Source of the DNA: Luteibacter sp. dw_328
GTDB lineage: Bacteria; Pseudomonadota; Gammaproteobacteria; Xanthomonadales; Rhodanobacteraceae
Assembly: GCF_018449605.1 (NCBI RefSeq)
Contig: NZ_JAAVUW010000001.1
Span: forward strand, 1-64,000
Direction: 5' to 3'
Length of the DNA: 64,000 nucleotides
Under the pieces are notes generated by a model, which did not search any database, was not told where the DNA came from, and saw only the letters and a program-made list of their open reading frames with translations. This document shows positions 53,129 through 63,223 of the stretch, piece after piece. Both the position numbers and the translations under genes were made by a program. Each line of letters begins with the position of its first letter. Positions within the stretch are counted from its first letter, which is position 1.

Positions 53129-53584
53129 TTATTTCGCCGAGCGCCGTTTCGCCAGCCATGCATCCAGTGCATTGGCGAAGGCTTGCCGGTCGCGTGGGTG
53201 CATGGTGGCGGGGCCGCCGGTGTTGACGCCGGAGCCGCGGAGTTCTTCCATGAAATTTCGCATGGAAAGGCGCTGCGCGATCGTGTCCTTCGTGTACATC
53301 TCGCCGCGCGGATGCAGGGCGAGGGCGCCTTTCTCGATGGCGAAGGCCGCCAGCGGAATGTCCTGGGTGACGACGAGATCGCCCGGTTCCACGCGGCGCA
53401 CGATCTCATCGTCGGCCACGTCGAAGCCGCCCGGCACCTGGATCGAACGGACGAAACGCGAGGCCGGCGTGCGGATCCACGCGTTGGCGACCAGGGTTAC
53501 GTTGACCTGTTCGCGCTCGGCGGCGCGGAACAGGATGTCCTTGATGACGTTGGGACAGGCGTCGGCGTCGACCCATATCTGCAC
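53129..53584 (-). CDS. yaiI: YaiI/YqxD (UPF0178) family protein
   Basis: The GTG at 53584 gives the family N-terminus ([20 protein letters not shown]); it lies 2 bases after the phzF stop, so the two form an operon. The 151-residue protein has [28 protein letters not shown] and [12 protein letters not shown], all typical. The family has a PIN-like fold and no firmly known function. Confidence 0.9.
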   Translation of the reverse strand: MQIWVDADACPNVIKDILFRAAEREQVNVTLVANAWIRTPASRFVRSIQVPGGFDVADDEIVRRVEPGDLVVTQDIPLAAFAIEKGALALHPRGEMYTKDTIAQRLSMRNFMEELRGSGVNTGGPATMHPRDRQAFANALDAWLAKRRSAK

Positions 53585-53586
53585 GG

Positions 53587-54462
53587 TCAGGCGTCCGTCC
53601 AGTCCACGTGGCCGTCGACGATGGTGTTGGTGCAGCCGCCGACCCATACGGCTTCGCCGTCGATGCGGATGATGATGCGGGCGTCGTGACCGACTTCGCG
53701 GCCCTGGCTGACCACGTAGCCCTTCGCCAACGTGCCGCTGGTGTCGCGTGCGGCGACATAGGCGGCAATAAGGCCATTGGCGGCGCCGGAGGCGGGGTCT
53801 TCCACGATACCGACGCCGGCCGGGAAGGCGCGCACGGCCAGGCCTTCGGCGGAGCGCGCGAACACGCACAGGCCGAGGGTATCCGTGGCCAGGGCGAGCG
53901 CGCGTATGGCTGCATGGTCGGGGCGCCAGCCGCGCAGGGCGGCTTCGTCGGCGAACTCGGCGACCCACCAGCGACGGCCGCCTTCGACGCAGGCCGGGGC
54001 CAGGGCGCCTAGCTTGACGCCATAGAGGACGGCGGACAGCGTCTCACCGGCACACGAGGCGTCGCCGACGATGCGCGCCTTGGGCGACTGCACGAACAGC
54101 TCACGTGCCTTGCCGTCCTTTTCCACGCGGATCGGCAGCACACCGGCGCCGCATTCCTGCCAGATGATGCCGGCCGCGTCGGGGGTGACCAGACCGGCAT
54201 CGAGCGCGGCGTGCGCGCTGCCGATGGTCGGATGGCCGGCGAAGGGGATTTCCTTGGTCGGCGTAAAGATCCGCGCCCGGTAATCGGCGCCTTCGGCGCG
54301 CGCGGGCATCAGGAAGGTGGTTTCGACCAGGTTGGTCCAGTGGGCGAAGCGCTGCATGCGCTCGTCGGACCAGCCCTCGGCGTCGATGACGACGCCCAGT
54401 GGATTACCGCCGCCATGACGGGCGGCGAAGACGTCGAGCTGCTTGTAACGGATGGGGGACAT
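53587..54462 (-). CDS. PhzF-family epimerase/isomerase
   Basis: The start at 54462 ([20 protein letters not shown]) is typical. The 291-residue protein has [25 protein letters not shown] with the catalytic glutamate, [20 protein letters not shown] and [16 protein letters not shown], the two-fold PhzF build. Members catalyse diaminopimelate-epimerase-like isomerisations. No phenazine genes are present, so a phenazine role is unlikely. Confidence 0.9.
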   Translation of the reverse strand: MSPIRYKQLDVFAARHGGGNPLGVVIDAEGWSDERMQRFAHWTNLVETTFLMPARAEGADYRARIFTPTKEIPFAGHPTIGSAHAALDAGLVTPDAAGIIWQECGAGVLPIRVEKDGKARELFVQSPKARIVGDASCAGETLSAVLYGVKLGALAPACVEGGRRWWVAEFADEAALRGWRPDHAAIRALALATDTLGLCVFARSAEGLAVRAFPAGVGIVEDPASGAANGLIAAYVAARDTSGTLAKGYVVSQGREVGHDARIIIRIDGEAVWVGGCTNTIVDGHVDWTDA

Positions 54463-54599
54463 CGGTCGTGCCAGGAGCGGGGGAGGTCGTCCATGATAGC
54501 CATCCATCGCCTGTCCGGCATGGGCCGGGGGTTCGACATCGGCGCGCGTTACCGCCAAGATGCGCGCTGGCCCGGTCCTAAAGGACGCTGTTTCGTCGC

Positions 54600-55205
54600 A
54601 TGACTACGCTGCTCATCATCCTCGTGACCGCTGTGGTCTCCTTCTTTGCCTTCAGCAACCGGCGCCTGATGGACGACCTGATCCTCTGGCCGCCCGCACT
54701 CTCGCGCAGCCGTGAGTATTACCGGCTGGTGAGCTACGGCCTGATCCACGCAGACTGGTCGCACCTGATCTTCAACATGCTCACGCTGTATTTTTTTGGC
54801 AGGATCATGGAGGAGTTCTACACCGCGGCCATGGGCGCGCTGGGCTTCGTTACCTTCTACATCGGCGCGCTGATCTTCTCGATCCTGCCGACCTACATGA
54901 AGAACCGTAACAATGCCTCGTATCGCAGCCTGGGCGCGTCCGGCGCGGTCTCTGCGGTCCTTTTCGCCTACGTGCTGCTCAGCCCCTGGTCCAGCATCTA
55001 CGTCTTCATCGTGAAGCTGCCTGCGATCATCTACTCGGTGCTTTTCGTGGCGTACTCGATCTACATGGACAAGCGCGGCGGAGACAACGTGAACCACAGC
55101 GCGCACCTGTGGGGTGCCGCTTACGGCGTGATCTTTACCATCGCGCTCAACCCGGCCGTGCTTCCCCGATTCATCGCGTTGCTATCACAACCGCGCTTTT
55201 CCTGA
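54600..55205 (+). CDS. Rhomboid-family intramembrane serine protease
   Basis: The 201-residue protein has about six hydrophobic spans. The catalytic serine is in SLGASGAVSAVLFAYVL and the histidine in NHSAHLWGAAYGVIF, with HADWSHLIFNMLTLYFFGR as the family's loop-1/helix-2 signature. It cleaves membrane proteins within the bilayer; the substrate is unknown. Confidence 0.92.
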   Translation: MTTLLIILVTAVVSFFAFSNRRLMDDLILWPPALSRSREYYRLVSYGLIHADWSHLIFNMLTLYFFGRIMEEFYTAAMGALGFVTFYIGALIFSILPTYMKNRNNASYRSLGASGAVSAVLFAYVLLSPWSSIYVFIVKLPAIIYSVLFVAYSIYMDKRGGDNVNHSAHLWGAAYGVIFTIALNPAVLPRFIALLSQPRFS

Positions 55206-55373
55206 CCGCGAACCTGAACTTTTACGAACCAGTTATGTGACTTCGGACGACAGCTGATACATCATGCGTTTGTCCGGATCGAACGCCACCCTTTTCCAAG
55301 TCGTCCGGCATGCACGCGGGTCTTCCCCGGTGGGGCGGTTCGCGTCGGCTACTAACGTAGGAGGAGTGAACGC

Positions 55374-56471
55374 ATGGCTACCACCCGCAAGACTGCCACG
55401 AAGAAATCAGCGGCCCGTAAACCGGCCTCGAAAAAGAGCGCGGTAAAGAAGACCGTCGCGAAGAAAGCAGGCGTACGCGCCGCTGCGAAGAAGACCGCAC
55501 GCAAGGCGGCCGCACGTCCGGCAGCGGCGAAGAAGGCCGTAAAGAAGGCGGCAGTCAAGAAGTCAGCGGCCAAGAAGTCACCCGCAAAGAAGTCAGCCGC
55601 AAAGAAGTCAGCCGTAAAGAAAACGGCCGTGCGCAAGGCCGCTGGCAAGAAAGCCACCGTGAAGAAGGCTGCCGGTAAGAAGACGGCAGTCAGGAAGGCC
55701 GCCGCCAAGAAGGCCGTCAAGAAAACTGTCGCGCGCAAGGCCGCTGTGAAGAAGGCACCGGCACGCAAGGTCGCCGCGAAGAAGGCAGCGCCGCGCAAGG
55801 CCGCCGCGAAGAAGGTCAGCACCAAGGCCTCCGCACGCAAGGCTCCGGCCCGCAAGGCGGCAGCAAAGCAGGCTCCGGCCCGCAAGACGGCCGCCAGCAA
55901 GGTCGTCGCGAAGAAGGCGGCTCCCAAGACAGCCGCGCGCAAGGTTGTCGCCACAAAGGCGCCGGCACGCAAGAATACCGCTCCGGCGAAGAAGGTCGCC
56001 GCGACGCCGGTCTCGAAGTCCGCTCCGACCAAGCGCAGTGCAAGCGCGCACACGATCGAACAGAAGCCGGTATCGCGTGTCCCCGCGACCAACACGCCGC
56101 GTAAGCCGCCGCTGACTGTCGCGCCGGCAACCGCCTCTTCGCCAGCGGCAGCCAAGCCGGTCGTCGCCAAGGCGAAACCCGCGCCGAAGCCCCGCCCGAA
56201 GCCGGCGACGCCCGCAGCGACGACTACCGACGAGCCGGTTCAACACATCAGCCAGGAAGAGGCCGTCGCGCACATCCAGGCACTGCTTGAAGCCAAGCGC
56301 GAGCGCGATCGTCAGCCGCCCTCGTGGCCGACGGGAGAGAACAGCAATGGTGTGCCGGCCACGCAACCGGGTGGCGAGCAGAATCCGCCGTCACCTTCGC
56401 CGGCATCGCCGGAAGCCAACTACGCCAATGAGGCGCATCAGCGCGGCGATCAGCAGAAGAGCAAGCCCTGA
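55374..56471 (+). CDS. Histone-H1-like Ala/Lys/Pro-rich DNA-binding protein (AlgP-like)
   Basis: ATG follows GGAGGAG. The 365-residue protein is almost entirely KKxA/RKxA repeats (residues 1-220), such as AKKSAAKKSPAKKSAAKKSA, typical of AlgP and histone-H1-like bacterial proteins that bind DNA non-specifically. The last 80 residues are different (HISQEEAVAHIQALLEAKRE, then a Pro/Gly/Asn tail), so the protein has a distinct C-terminal helix. The repeat number probably varies among strains. Confidence 0.88.
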   Translation: MATTRKTATKKSAARKPASKKSAVKKTVAKKAGVRAAAKKTARKAAARPAAAKKAVKKAAVKKSAAKKSPAKKSAAKKSAVKKTAVRKAAGKKATVKKAAGKKTAVRKAAAKKAVKKTVARKAAVKKAPARKVAAKKAAPRKAAAKKVSTKASARKAPARKAAAKQAPARKTAASKVVAKKAAPKTAARKVVATKAPARKNTAPAKKVAATPVSKSAPTKRSASAHTIEQKPVSRVPATNTPRKPPLTVAPATASSPAAAKPVVAKAKPAPKPRPKPATPAATTTDEPVQHISQEEAVAHIQALLEAKRERDRQPPSWPTGENSNGVPATQPGGEQNPPSPSPASPEANYANEAHQRGDQQKSKP

Positions 56472-56508
56472 TCGACGAAGGCTTCGGTCTGCGTATGCTG
56501 AATGAAGG

Positions 56509-56540
56509 GAAAGGGTCGCTTTCGCGACCCTTTCCTTTTT
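56509..56540 (+). terminator. Rho-independent terminator
   Basis: GAAAGGGTCGC and GCGACCCTTTC form a perfect 11-base stem with a TTTC loop, followed by CTTTTT. It ends the histone-like gene transcript. Confidence 0.9.
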
Positions 56541-56610
56541 AGCGGGCGTTCAATCGCGGGGGCGCAGTGTCGAAGTCGTCCATCGCCGTCATCTCATCAG
56601 AGAAAACCCC

Positions 56611-57141
56611 ATGCGTCGTGCGCATTCCCTGCTTCTCGCTCTCGCGGCAACCCTGCCGCTGGCGGGTTGTTACTACGACCCCGGCTACGTTCGCAGCCGC
56701 TCCGGGGGCGATGCGTATTACGGCACGGAAACGACGACGGTCGTCCAGCCTGCCGGTGCTTACTACGACCCGGGTTACGGCTACTACGGCCCGGGTTATT
56801 ACGGCGGTGGGTACTCGACGATTGCCGTGGGTTCCGCCTGGTACGGCGGCGGTTACGACCGTCGGTATTACCGAGACCGTGACGGGCACGATCATCCGCG
56901 ACCGCCGCCTCCGGGTGGCTGGCACGGTCGTCCCGGCGACGGTGATCATCGACCCCCGGGTGGGTGGCAGGGCGGTGGTCGTCCGCCACCTCCGGGTGGG
57001 CAAGGGGGCAATCATCAGCCCCCGCCGGGTGGTTGGCACGGTGGTGGGCAACCCGGTAACCGTCCGCCGTCCTCGTCGGGCTCGCACTCGCCGCCGCGCA
57101 ACAACGTCAATCGGGGCGCCAGTAATCGCGATGAGCGTTGA
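56611..57141 (+). CDS. Low-complexity Gly/Tyr/Pro-rich lipoprotein
   Basis: The 176-residue protein has a lipoprotein signal with lipobox LAGC (HSLLLALAATLPLAGC). Residues 20-80 are rich in YYDPGY/YYGPGYYGG, and 90-160 in PPPGGWHGG repeats. No catalytic domain is visible. It is likely surface-exposed or periplasmic on the outer membrane; function unknown. The long antisense frame is not coding. Confidence 0.75.
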   Translation: MRRAHSLLLALAATLPLAGCYYDPGYVRSRSGGDAYYGTETTTVVQPAGAYYDPGYGYYGPGYYGGGYSTIAVGSAWYGGGYDRRYYRDRDGHDHPRPPPPGGWHGRPGDGDHRPPGGWQGGGRPPPPGGQGGNHQPPPGGWHGGGQPGNRPPSSSGSHSPPRNNVNRGASNRDER

Positions 57142-57228
57142 CGGCGCGGTGATGACCCACAGGGTTTGACGGGCCAGCGAACCGCTCATCACGCCTAGGC
57201 TGGACCGCCGCATACAACGGCGTCTGTC

Positions 57229-59541
57229 GTGGTGTTTCGCGTTCCTCCGTTATCGCTGGTTTCGCTGGCCGTCGCCGCGCTGCTCGGCTGTACGGCCGTG
57301 CAGTCGCGAGCGTGGCTGCCCGCGTGGCCCTGGTCGATGCTGGCCGCTGTCGTCGCTTTGGCCTGTGCCGTCGCCTTGCCATGGAGGCCCGCGCGACATC
57401 TCGCTGTATTCATGCTGTTCGCCGCATGGGCTGCCCTCCAGGGCGCGCGCGGCGTGGGTGCGAGATTGCCGGCGGACGACGAGGGGAAGGATGTCGTCGT
57501 CACGGGGCGCGTTGTCGATCTTCCGCGAGCGCGTGGCGGCGATGCGTCGTTCCTGTTCGTGCCGGACACCGTAGGCGGTGCGCCACCCGCAACGCGTGGC
57601 ACCTACCGCCTCAGCTGGTACCGCACGCAGGTCTCACCCGCGCCATGTGAGCGCTGGCACCTCACGGTTCGCCTGCGTCGTCCGCGCGGCAACATCAATC
57701 CGGGTGGCGGAGACGCGGAACGCACGGCGCTTCAGCGCGGCATCGTCGCCACGGGCTATGTACGCGCTGCCCCGGAAAACGCGCGCATCGGAGTGGCTAT
57801 GTGCGTGGACGCCTGGCGCGACGGCGTTGCGCGAGCGCTGGACGGCCACCTGGGCGCAGAGGACGCCCGTATCCTCAAGGCGCTCGCCGTCGGCGACACG
57901 CGCGGCCTCGACGCGGCGGACTGGGATATCGCCCGCGCCACGGGTGTGTCGCACCTGATCGCCATCTCGGGATTTCATGTCGGCGTAGCCGCCGGGGGCG
58001 GAGTGCTCGCCACGCGGCTGCTCTACGCGTGGTGGCCGATGCTCGCACTGTTGTGGCCGAGGCAGATGACGCAGGCGATGGTCGGCATGCTGGTGGCGGG
58101 CGGCTACGGGATGCTCGCCGGGCTGGGGCTACCGACCGTGCGCACTTTGCTGATGATCGGCGTCGTGGTGCTGGCGGGGATGGCACGTCGCCGCGCGGGC
58201 GGATTGTCGCTGCTCGCCTTCGCGATGCTCGCCGTGCTGACATTCGATCCGCTCTCCGTGCTCTCAGCGGGGTTCTGGTTGTCGTTCGCAGGGGTGGGGT
58301 TTCTGGTGTGTTGCGTGGCACCGCGGTCGCGGGGTTTTCTCGGCTGGGTCGGCGAACTTCTGAGAGCGCAGGCGGCGATGAGCATCGCGCTGCTGCCACT
58401 GTCCCTGTGCCTGTTCGGCAGCACGTCGCTGATGGGCTTCGTCGCCAACCTGGTCGCGGCACCGTTGGTGAGCTTCGTCGTGGTGCCGCTCACGCTGGTG
58501 GGTTGCGTCCTCCTGGCCGTGCCGTCTCTCGCGGTTCCTTTACTCATAGCGGCGGCGTGGTTGCTCAAGCAGCTGTGGCGAATGCTGGCCGCACTGGCCG
58601 ATGTTCCGGGCGCCCAACTGAGCGTGGCCGAAAGCGGCATCCTGGCGGTTGTTCTGGCGACGGTGGGAGCGCTGTGGCTGTTCATGCCGCGTGGCGTGCC
58701 GCTGCGTGGCTACGGCGCCTTATTGTTCCTGCCGTTGCTGCTGCCTCCACGCGATATGCCCAAGGCCGGCGCCTTTCGCGCTTGGGTGCTCGACGTAGGG
58801 CAGGGACTGGCAGTAGTCGTCCACACGCGACACCACACACTCGTCTACGACACCGGCCCTGCCTACGGCGGCGGCCGTGATGCGGGCGCCGGGATCGTGC
58901 TGCCGTCGATCACGGCCCTGGGCCTGGGCGGTGTGGACACCCTCGTCGTGAGCCACGGGGATGTCGATCACGCAGGTGGTGCAGCGGCCATCGTCGGCCG
59001 CTACCCGAAGGCGCGACGGCTCTCCGGCGAACCGGGCAGGCTGGAGTTTCCGGCAGAGCCGTGCACGTCGGAGGCGGACTGGTCGTGGGATGGCGTCGGC
59101 TTCCACTTTCTCGACGTGCCGCGCGAGGGTCAGGGCAAGACAGCCAGCAACGACCGCTCGTGCGTCCTATCGATCGAAGGAGAAGGAGGGCGCTTCCTGC
59201 TCACCGGCGACATCAGTGCCAAGGCCGAGCGTCGTATGGATCGCGATGCGTTGTGGTCTGAACTGCCGACGGTGACAACGGTAGCGCACCACGGCAGCAA
59301 GCATTCGTCGGATGTGCTTTGGCTTCGGGCTGTGCAGCCTGAGCTGGCTATCGTGTCGTCGGGGTGGCGCAATCGGTTTGGCCATCCGCATGCTTCGGTG
59401 CTGGCGCGGCATGAGGATGCGGGGGCTGACGTGCTCAACACCGCCATCAGCGGCGCGATCGTGGTCGATATGCCGCGTGATGCCACGCCTCGGGTAGTGC
59501 GGGAGTGGCGTCGACCGGCGAGCCGTTACTGGCGGGAGTAA
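57229..59541 (+). CDS. comEC: ComEC/Rec2 DNA-uptake channel
   Basis: The 770-residue protein starts at GTG. The N-terminal part has hydrophobic spans and an OB-like domain (VVVTGRVVDLPRARGGDASF). The competence domain (ILKALAVGDTRGLDAADWDI, ATGVSHLIAISGFHVGVAAG) is intact, and a metallo-beta-lactamase-like domain about 510-770 has VVSHGDVDHAGG, LLTGDIS and VAHHGSKHSS. ComEC carries single-stranded DNA across the inner membrane. Confidence 0.93.
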   Translation: MVFRVPPLSLVSLAVAALLGCTAVQSRAWLPAWPWSMLAAVVALACAVALPWRPARHLAVFMLFAAWAALQGARGVGARLPADDEGKDVVVTGRVVDLPRARGGDASFLFVPDTVGGAPPATRGTYRLSWYRTQVSPAPCERWHLTVRLRRPRGNINPGGGDAERTALQRGIVATGYVRAAPENARIGVAMCVDAWRDGVARALDGHLGAEDARILKALAVGDTRGLDAADWDIARATGVSHLIAISGFHVGVAAGGGVLATRLLYAWWPMLALLWPRQMTQAMVGMLVAGGYGMLAGLGLPTVRTLLMIGVVVLAGMARRRAGGLSLLAFAMLAVLTFDPLSVLSAGFWLSFAGVGFLVCCVAPRSRGFLGWVGELLRAQAAMSIALLPLSLCLFGSTSLMGFVANLVAAPLVSFVVVPLTLVGCVLLAVPSLAVPLLIAAAWLLKQLWRMLAALADVPGAQLSVAESGILAVVLATVGALWLFMPRGVPLRGYGALLFLPLLLPPRDMPKAGAFRAWVLDVGQGLAVVVHTRHHTLVYDTGPAYGGGRDAGAGIVLPSITALGLGGVDTLVVSHGDVDHAGGAAAIVGRYPKARRLSGEPGRLEFPAEPCTSEADWSWDGVGFHFLDVPREGQGKTASNDRSCVLSIEGEGGRFLLTGDISAKAERRMDRDALWSELPTVTTVAHHGSKHSSDVLWLRAVQPELAIVSSGWRNRFGHPHASVLARHEDAGADVLNTAISGAIVVDMPRDATPRVVREWRRPASRYWRE

Positions 59542-59614
59542 GGAGGGCCGTCCACCGCCCGAACCCCCTCCGTGCTGCACCGCCGTTTGACATTCCCAAT
59601 TTAGAACGATTTAA

Positions 59615-62600
59615 ATGCGGGTTCCGCTAGACAAGGGGATGAGCGTGACGGTATCGAAGCACGGTTGGGGCAGGGCGGCGTTCGCTCTGGTGACGGCGTC
59701 TCTTGTGGTACCGGTGGGAGCCCTAGCGGCGACCCAGCGCTTTGACAGCTCCTTCGAGACCGGGCAGCCCGCGCCGCTGGCGGCCAAGGGAACGCTCGAC
59801 GTTCGCGTCGTCGGGGGGCCACCTCCCGAGGCAGTGCTTACCGCGAAGGCCAATGTCGGCTTCACCGGCACGCACTCGCTGCGTTACACGGGTACGGGCA
59901 ATGGCTCGCCGGCGACGACGAAGCTGTTCGACACCGATGTGCGCATCGGCGACGACACGGTGTTGTCCTGGCTGGTCTTCCCTCGCTCCAACAAGGACGA
60001 CCTCGTCAATCCGGCCAACTACCTGGCCGTGGACCTCGTGTTCGACGACGGCACGCGCCTCTCCACCAGCGCCGCGCGCGACCAGCATCGCGTGCCCGCC
60101 ACCGCGAAGGGGCAGGGCGAAGGTCGTGTGCTTTATCCCGACCAGTGGAACTATGTGAGCGTGGATCTGGGCGCCGTGGCCAAGGGCCGTCGTGTCCGTT
60201 CGATCGAACTCACCGCGGACGCTCCTGCGGGCGAAGCCTTCGAGGGCTACCTCGACGACGTGCGCATCGGCGACGTCAAAGTCGTCAACAGCACGCACCC
60301 GACCGACTACGTCGACACGCGTCGTGGCTCCAACGCCAACGAAAACTACTCGCGCGGCAACAACTTCCCAGCAGTCGCCATGCCGCATGGCTTCAACTTC
60401 TGGACGCCGACGACCAACGCCGGGTCCAACTGGATCTACCAGTACCAGGCCCGCAATGGCGAGGACAATCGCCCGCGCATCGAGGCCTTTGCCCTCTCGC
60501 ACGAGCCCAGCCCGTGGATGGGCGAGCGCCAGACCTTCCAGGTCATGCCGGCGCAGGCGGCTTCCGGTGCACCGGCGCTGAAACGCGAGACGCGTGCGCT
60601 GTCGTTCGGCCACGACGCCGAACTGGCGCATCCGGACTACTACCGCGTGCACTTCGATGACGGCATCACCACCGAGATCACGCCGACCGACCACGCGGCG
60701 ATCTTCCGCTTCACCTTCACCGACAAGCGCTCGCAGCTGGTCTTCGACAACCTCAATGAGAAGGCGGCGGTCACGCTCGATCCGGGCCAGCGCAGCATCC
60801 AGGGCTGGTCGGACGTCAAGAGCAGTCTTTCCACCGGTGCCACGCGCCTGTTCTTCTACGCGGTGTTCGATAAACCCGTGACCGAGAGCGGCCGCCTCAC
60901 CGGCGAGAAGCGCGACGCTGCCTCCGCCTGGTTCGGCTTCGATACGTCGAAGAAGGGCGATCGCGTCGTTACCATGCGGATCGCCACCTCGCTGATCGGC
61001 GTTGACCAGGCCAAGGCCAATCTCGCCCAGGAAATCGCGCCGGACGACACCTTCGACAGCGTCCACGAGCGGGCACGCAAGGCCTGGGACGATCGCCTGG
61101 ACACGGTCAAGGTGGAAGGCGCCTCGCCCGACGAGAAAACCATCCTCTACTCGAGCCTGTACCGCCTGTTCCTGTACCCGAACCACGCCTACGAGAACAC
61201 CGGAAGCAAGGACGCCCCCGTGTGGCGTTACGCCAGCCCGTTCTCGGCGCCGGCAGGTTCGAACACGGATACCGCGACGGGTGCGCGTATCGTCGAGGGC
61301 CAGCCGTTCGTCAACAACGGCTTCTGGGACACCTATCGCACGGCGTGGCCGGCCTATGTGCTGCTCACCCCGAACGAAGCAGGCAAGATGATCGACGGCT
61401 TCGTGCAGCAATATCGCGACTCGGGCTGGATCGCGCGCTGGTCGTCGCCGGGCTATGCCGACCTGATGGTGGGCACGAGCTCGGACGTCGCCTTCTCCGA
61501 TGCATGGCTGAAGGGCGTGCGTAATTTCGATGTCTCCGCCTTCTACCAGTCGGCCATCCGCAATGCCTCCAGCGTCAGCGAGGTGAAGGGTGCCGGTCGC
61601 AAGGGCATCCAGCGTTCGCTGTTCAACGGCTATACCGACGACGGCGTCAAAGAAGGCCTGTCCTGGTCGATGGATGGCTACATCAACGACTTCGCCATCG
61701 GCAACCTGGCCCGGGCACTGGCCAAGGACGCGCCGGCCGGTGACGCCTACCGCGCCTCCTACGCCGACGATGCCGCCTGGTATCGCTCGCGTGCCCTCGG
61801 TTACACCAACCTGTTCGATCCCGCCGTCGGTTTCTTCGTCGCACGCGATGCCGCGGGCAAGTGGCGGTGGGATGCGAAGGAGTTCAACCCGATTCGCTGG
61901 GGTGGCGACTACACCGAGACCAATGCCTGGAACATGGCCTTCCACGCCCCGCAGGACGGTGCCGGCCTGGCCGCGCTGTACGGTGGTCGCGAGGCGCTGG
62001 CTGCCAAGCTCGACCAGTTCTTCAGCACGCCGGGCAAGTACGACGTTGGCGATTACGGCGACGTGATCCACGAGATGCTCGAGGCACGCGACGTCCGCAT
62101 GGGCCAGTACGGTCATTCGAACCAGCCCTCGCATCACATCATCTGGATGTACGACGAAGCCGGCCAGCCGTGGAAGACGCAGGACAAGCTGCGCGACGCG
62201 GTGTCCCGCCTCTATGTGGGCAGCGAGATCGGCCAGGGCTATCCGGGTGACGAAGACAACGGCGAGATGTCGGCATGGTGGCTGTTTGGCGCCGCCGGTT
62301 TCTATCCGCTGCGCATGGGCACGCCGGAGTACGTCATCGGTGCGCCGCACTTCCCGCACATGAGTCTTCGTCTGGAAGGTGGTGCGACGATCGACATCAA
62401 GGCGCCGGGCGTGAGCGACACGAACCGCTACGTGCAGTCGCTGACGGTCAACGGCCAGCCGTGGAACAAGCTGACCCTGCCGCACGAACTGCTGGCGAAG
62501 GGTGCGACGCTCGAGTTCACCATGGGGCCGACGCCGTCGACGTGGGGAACCGGTGCGGATGCGCTGCCGGCTTCGATCAGCGCCGAAGGCAGTAAGCCAG

Positions 62601-63007
62601 CGCCGCTGGTCGACCTGACGAGCGAGGGCGGCAAGGCCTTCGGTTCATTGAAGGGCGCCGAGTTGGACAAGCTGTTCGACAACACCTCCGATACCTCGGC
62701 GCATCTGGCCGCGAAGGACGCTGTGGTCGGCTGGCACTTCGATCATCCGGTGACGGTGGAGATGCTCACCCTGACCTCGGGCGCCAAACCGGGCGATGCC
62801 TCGGGCTGGGTGCTCGAAGGGTCGACCGACGGCAAGCACTACAAGGCGGTCGACAAGCGCGAGGGTGAAAGCTGGCCGTGGCGCTTGCAGACGAGGGCGT
62901 TCGCTGTCGGCACGCCGGGCGCGTATGCCTGGTACCGCCTGCGTCTCGTTTCCGCTGATACGACCGGGCTGGATCTGAGCGAGGTCGAGTTCCTCGGCCA
63001 CCGCTGA
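59615..63007 (+). CDS. Secreted GH92 alpha-mannosidase with C-terminal F5/8-type domain
   Basis: The 1130-residue protein has a signal peptide (AAFALVTASLVVPVGALAA) and an N-terminal jelly roll about 35-210. The GH92 catalytic barrel follows: DTRRGSNANENYSRGNNFPA, SHEPSPWMG, YRTAWPAYVLLTPNEAGKMI, QPSHHIIWMYDEAGQPWKTQ, GYPGDEDNGEMSAWWLFGAA. The C-terminal about 140 residues (DNTSDTSAHLAAKDAVVGWH) look like an F5/8 carbohydrate-binding domain. GH92 enzymes are calcium-dependent exo-alpha-mannosidases. Confidence 0.93.
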   Translation: MRVPLDKGMSVTVSKHGWGRAAFALVTASLVVPVGALAATQRFDSSFETGQPAPLAAKGTLDVRVVGGPPPEAVLTAKANVGFTGTHSLRYTGTGNGSPATTKLFDTDVRIGDDTVLSWLVFPRSNKDDLVNPANYLAVDLVFDDGTRLSTSAARDQHRVPATAKGQGEGRVLYPDQWNYVSVDLGAVAKGRRVRSIELTADAPAGEAFEGYLDDVRIGDVKVVNSTHPTDYVDTRRGSNANENYSRGNNFPAVAMPHGFNFWTPTTNAGSNWIYQYQARNGEDNRPRIEAFALSHEPSPWMGERQTFQVMPAQAASGAPALKRETRALSFGHDAELAHPDYYRVHFDDGITTEITPTDHAAIFRFTFTDKRSQLVFDNLNEKAAVTLDPGQRSIQGWSDVKSSLSTGATRLFFYAVFDKPVTESGRLTGEKRDAASAWFGFDTSKKGDRVVTMRIATSLIGVDQAKANLAQEIAPDDTFDSVHERARKAWDDRLDTVKVEGASPDEKTILYSSLYRLFLYPNHAYENTGSKDAPVWRYASPFSAPAGSNTDTATGARIVEGQPFVNNGFWDTYRTAWPAYVLLTPNEAGKMIDGFVQQYRDSGWIARWSSPGYADLMVGTSSDVAFSDAWLKGVRNFDVSAFYQSAIRNASSVSEVKGAGRKGIQRSLFNGYTDDGVKEGLSWSMDGYINDFAIGNLARALAKDAPAGDAYRASYADDAAWYRSRALGYTNLFDPAVGFFVARDAAGKWRWDAKEFNPIRWGGDYTETNAWNMAFHAPQDGAGLAALYGGREALAAKLDQFFSTPGKYDVGDYGDVIHEMLEARDVRMGQYGHSNQPSHHIIWMYDEAGQPWKTQDKLRDAVSRLYVGSEIGQGYPGDEDNGEMSAWWLFGAAGFYPLRMGTPEYVIGAPHFPHMSLRLEGGATIDIKAPGVSDTNRYVQSLTVNGQPWNKLTLPHELLAKGATLEFTMGPTPSTWGTGADALPASISAEGSKPAPLVDLTSEGGKAFGSLKGAELDKLFDNTSDTSAHLAAKDAVVGWHFDHPVTVEMLTLTSGAKPGDASGWVLEGSTDGKHYKAVDKREGESWPWRLQTRAFAVGTPGAYAWYRLRLVSADTTGLDLSEVEFLGHR

Positions 63008-63025
63008 GAGGTTCGCTCTCTCTCT

Positions 63026-63110
63026 GTAGGAGCCGATTCATCGGCGATGGGTGCTCGCGGTAACCTGCAGCACCCCTCTCCGCAGGGATCGCCGCTGAAG
63101 CGGCTCCCAC
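63026..63110. repeat. Mixed REP pair, type A left arm and type B right arm
   Basis: A type A arm (63026-63048) and an inverted type B arm (63088-63110) flank a 39-base spacer that resembles positions 1-36. It lies just after the GH92 stop. A mixed pair indicates that both arm types belong to one mobile repeat family. Confidence 0.88.
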
Positions 63111-63223
63111 AGTAAAGCTGCCTCCTGGAGGGAGGCTGTCTGCCACAAGTGTTAAGGGCGCCTCAGTCCCCATGGCGGGCCCTGCTATGATGCCCGCCTG
63201 ACTTTTGTTCATCCGGGGTTGAC

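Noticed and set aside
52875-53159. Minus-strand frame of 94 residues in the repeat gap
   Set aside because: It is a translation of palindrome copy 2 and a REP unit, with no ribosome site or family character.
53129-53968. Longer N-terminal extension of YaiI
   Set aside because: The extra 128 residues are a shadow of phzF; the family N-terminus begins at the GTG at 53584.
59723-62485. Long antisense frame (about 920 residues) opposite the GH92 gene
   Set aside because: Same reasoning: composition is that of a mirror frame, and the sense strand has all GH92 catalytic motifs.
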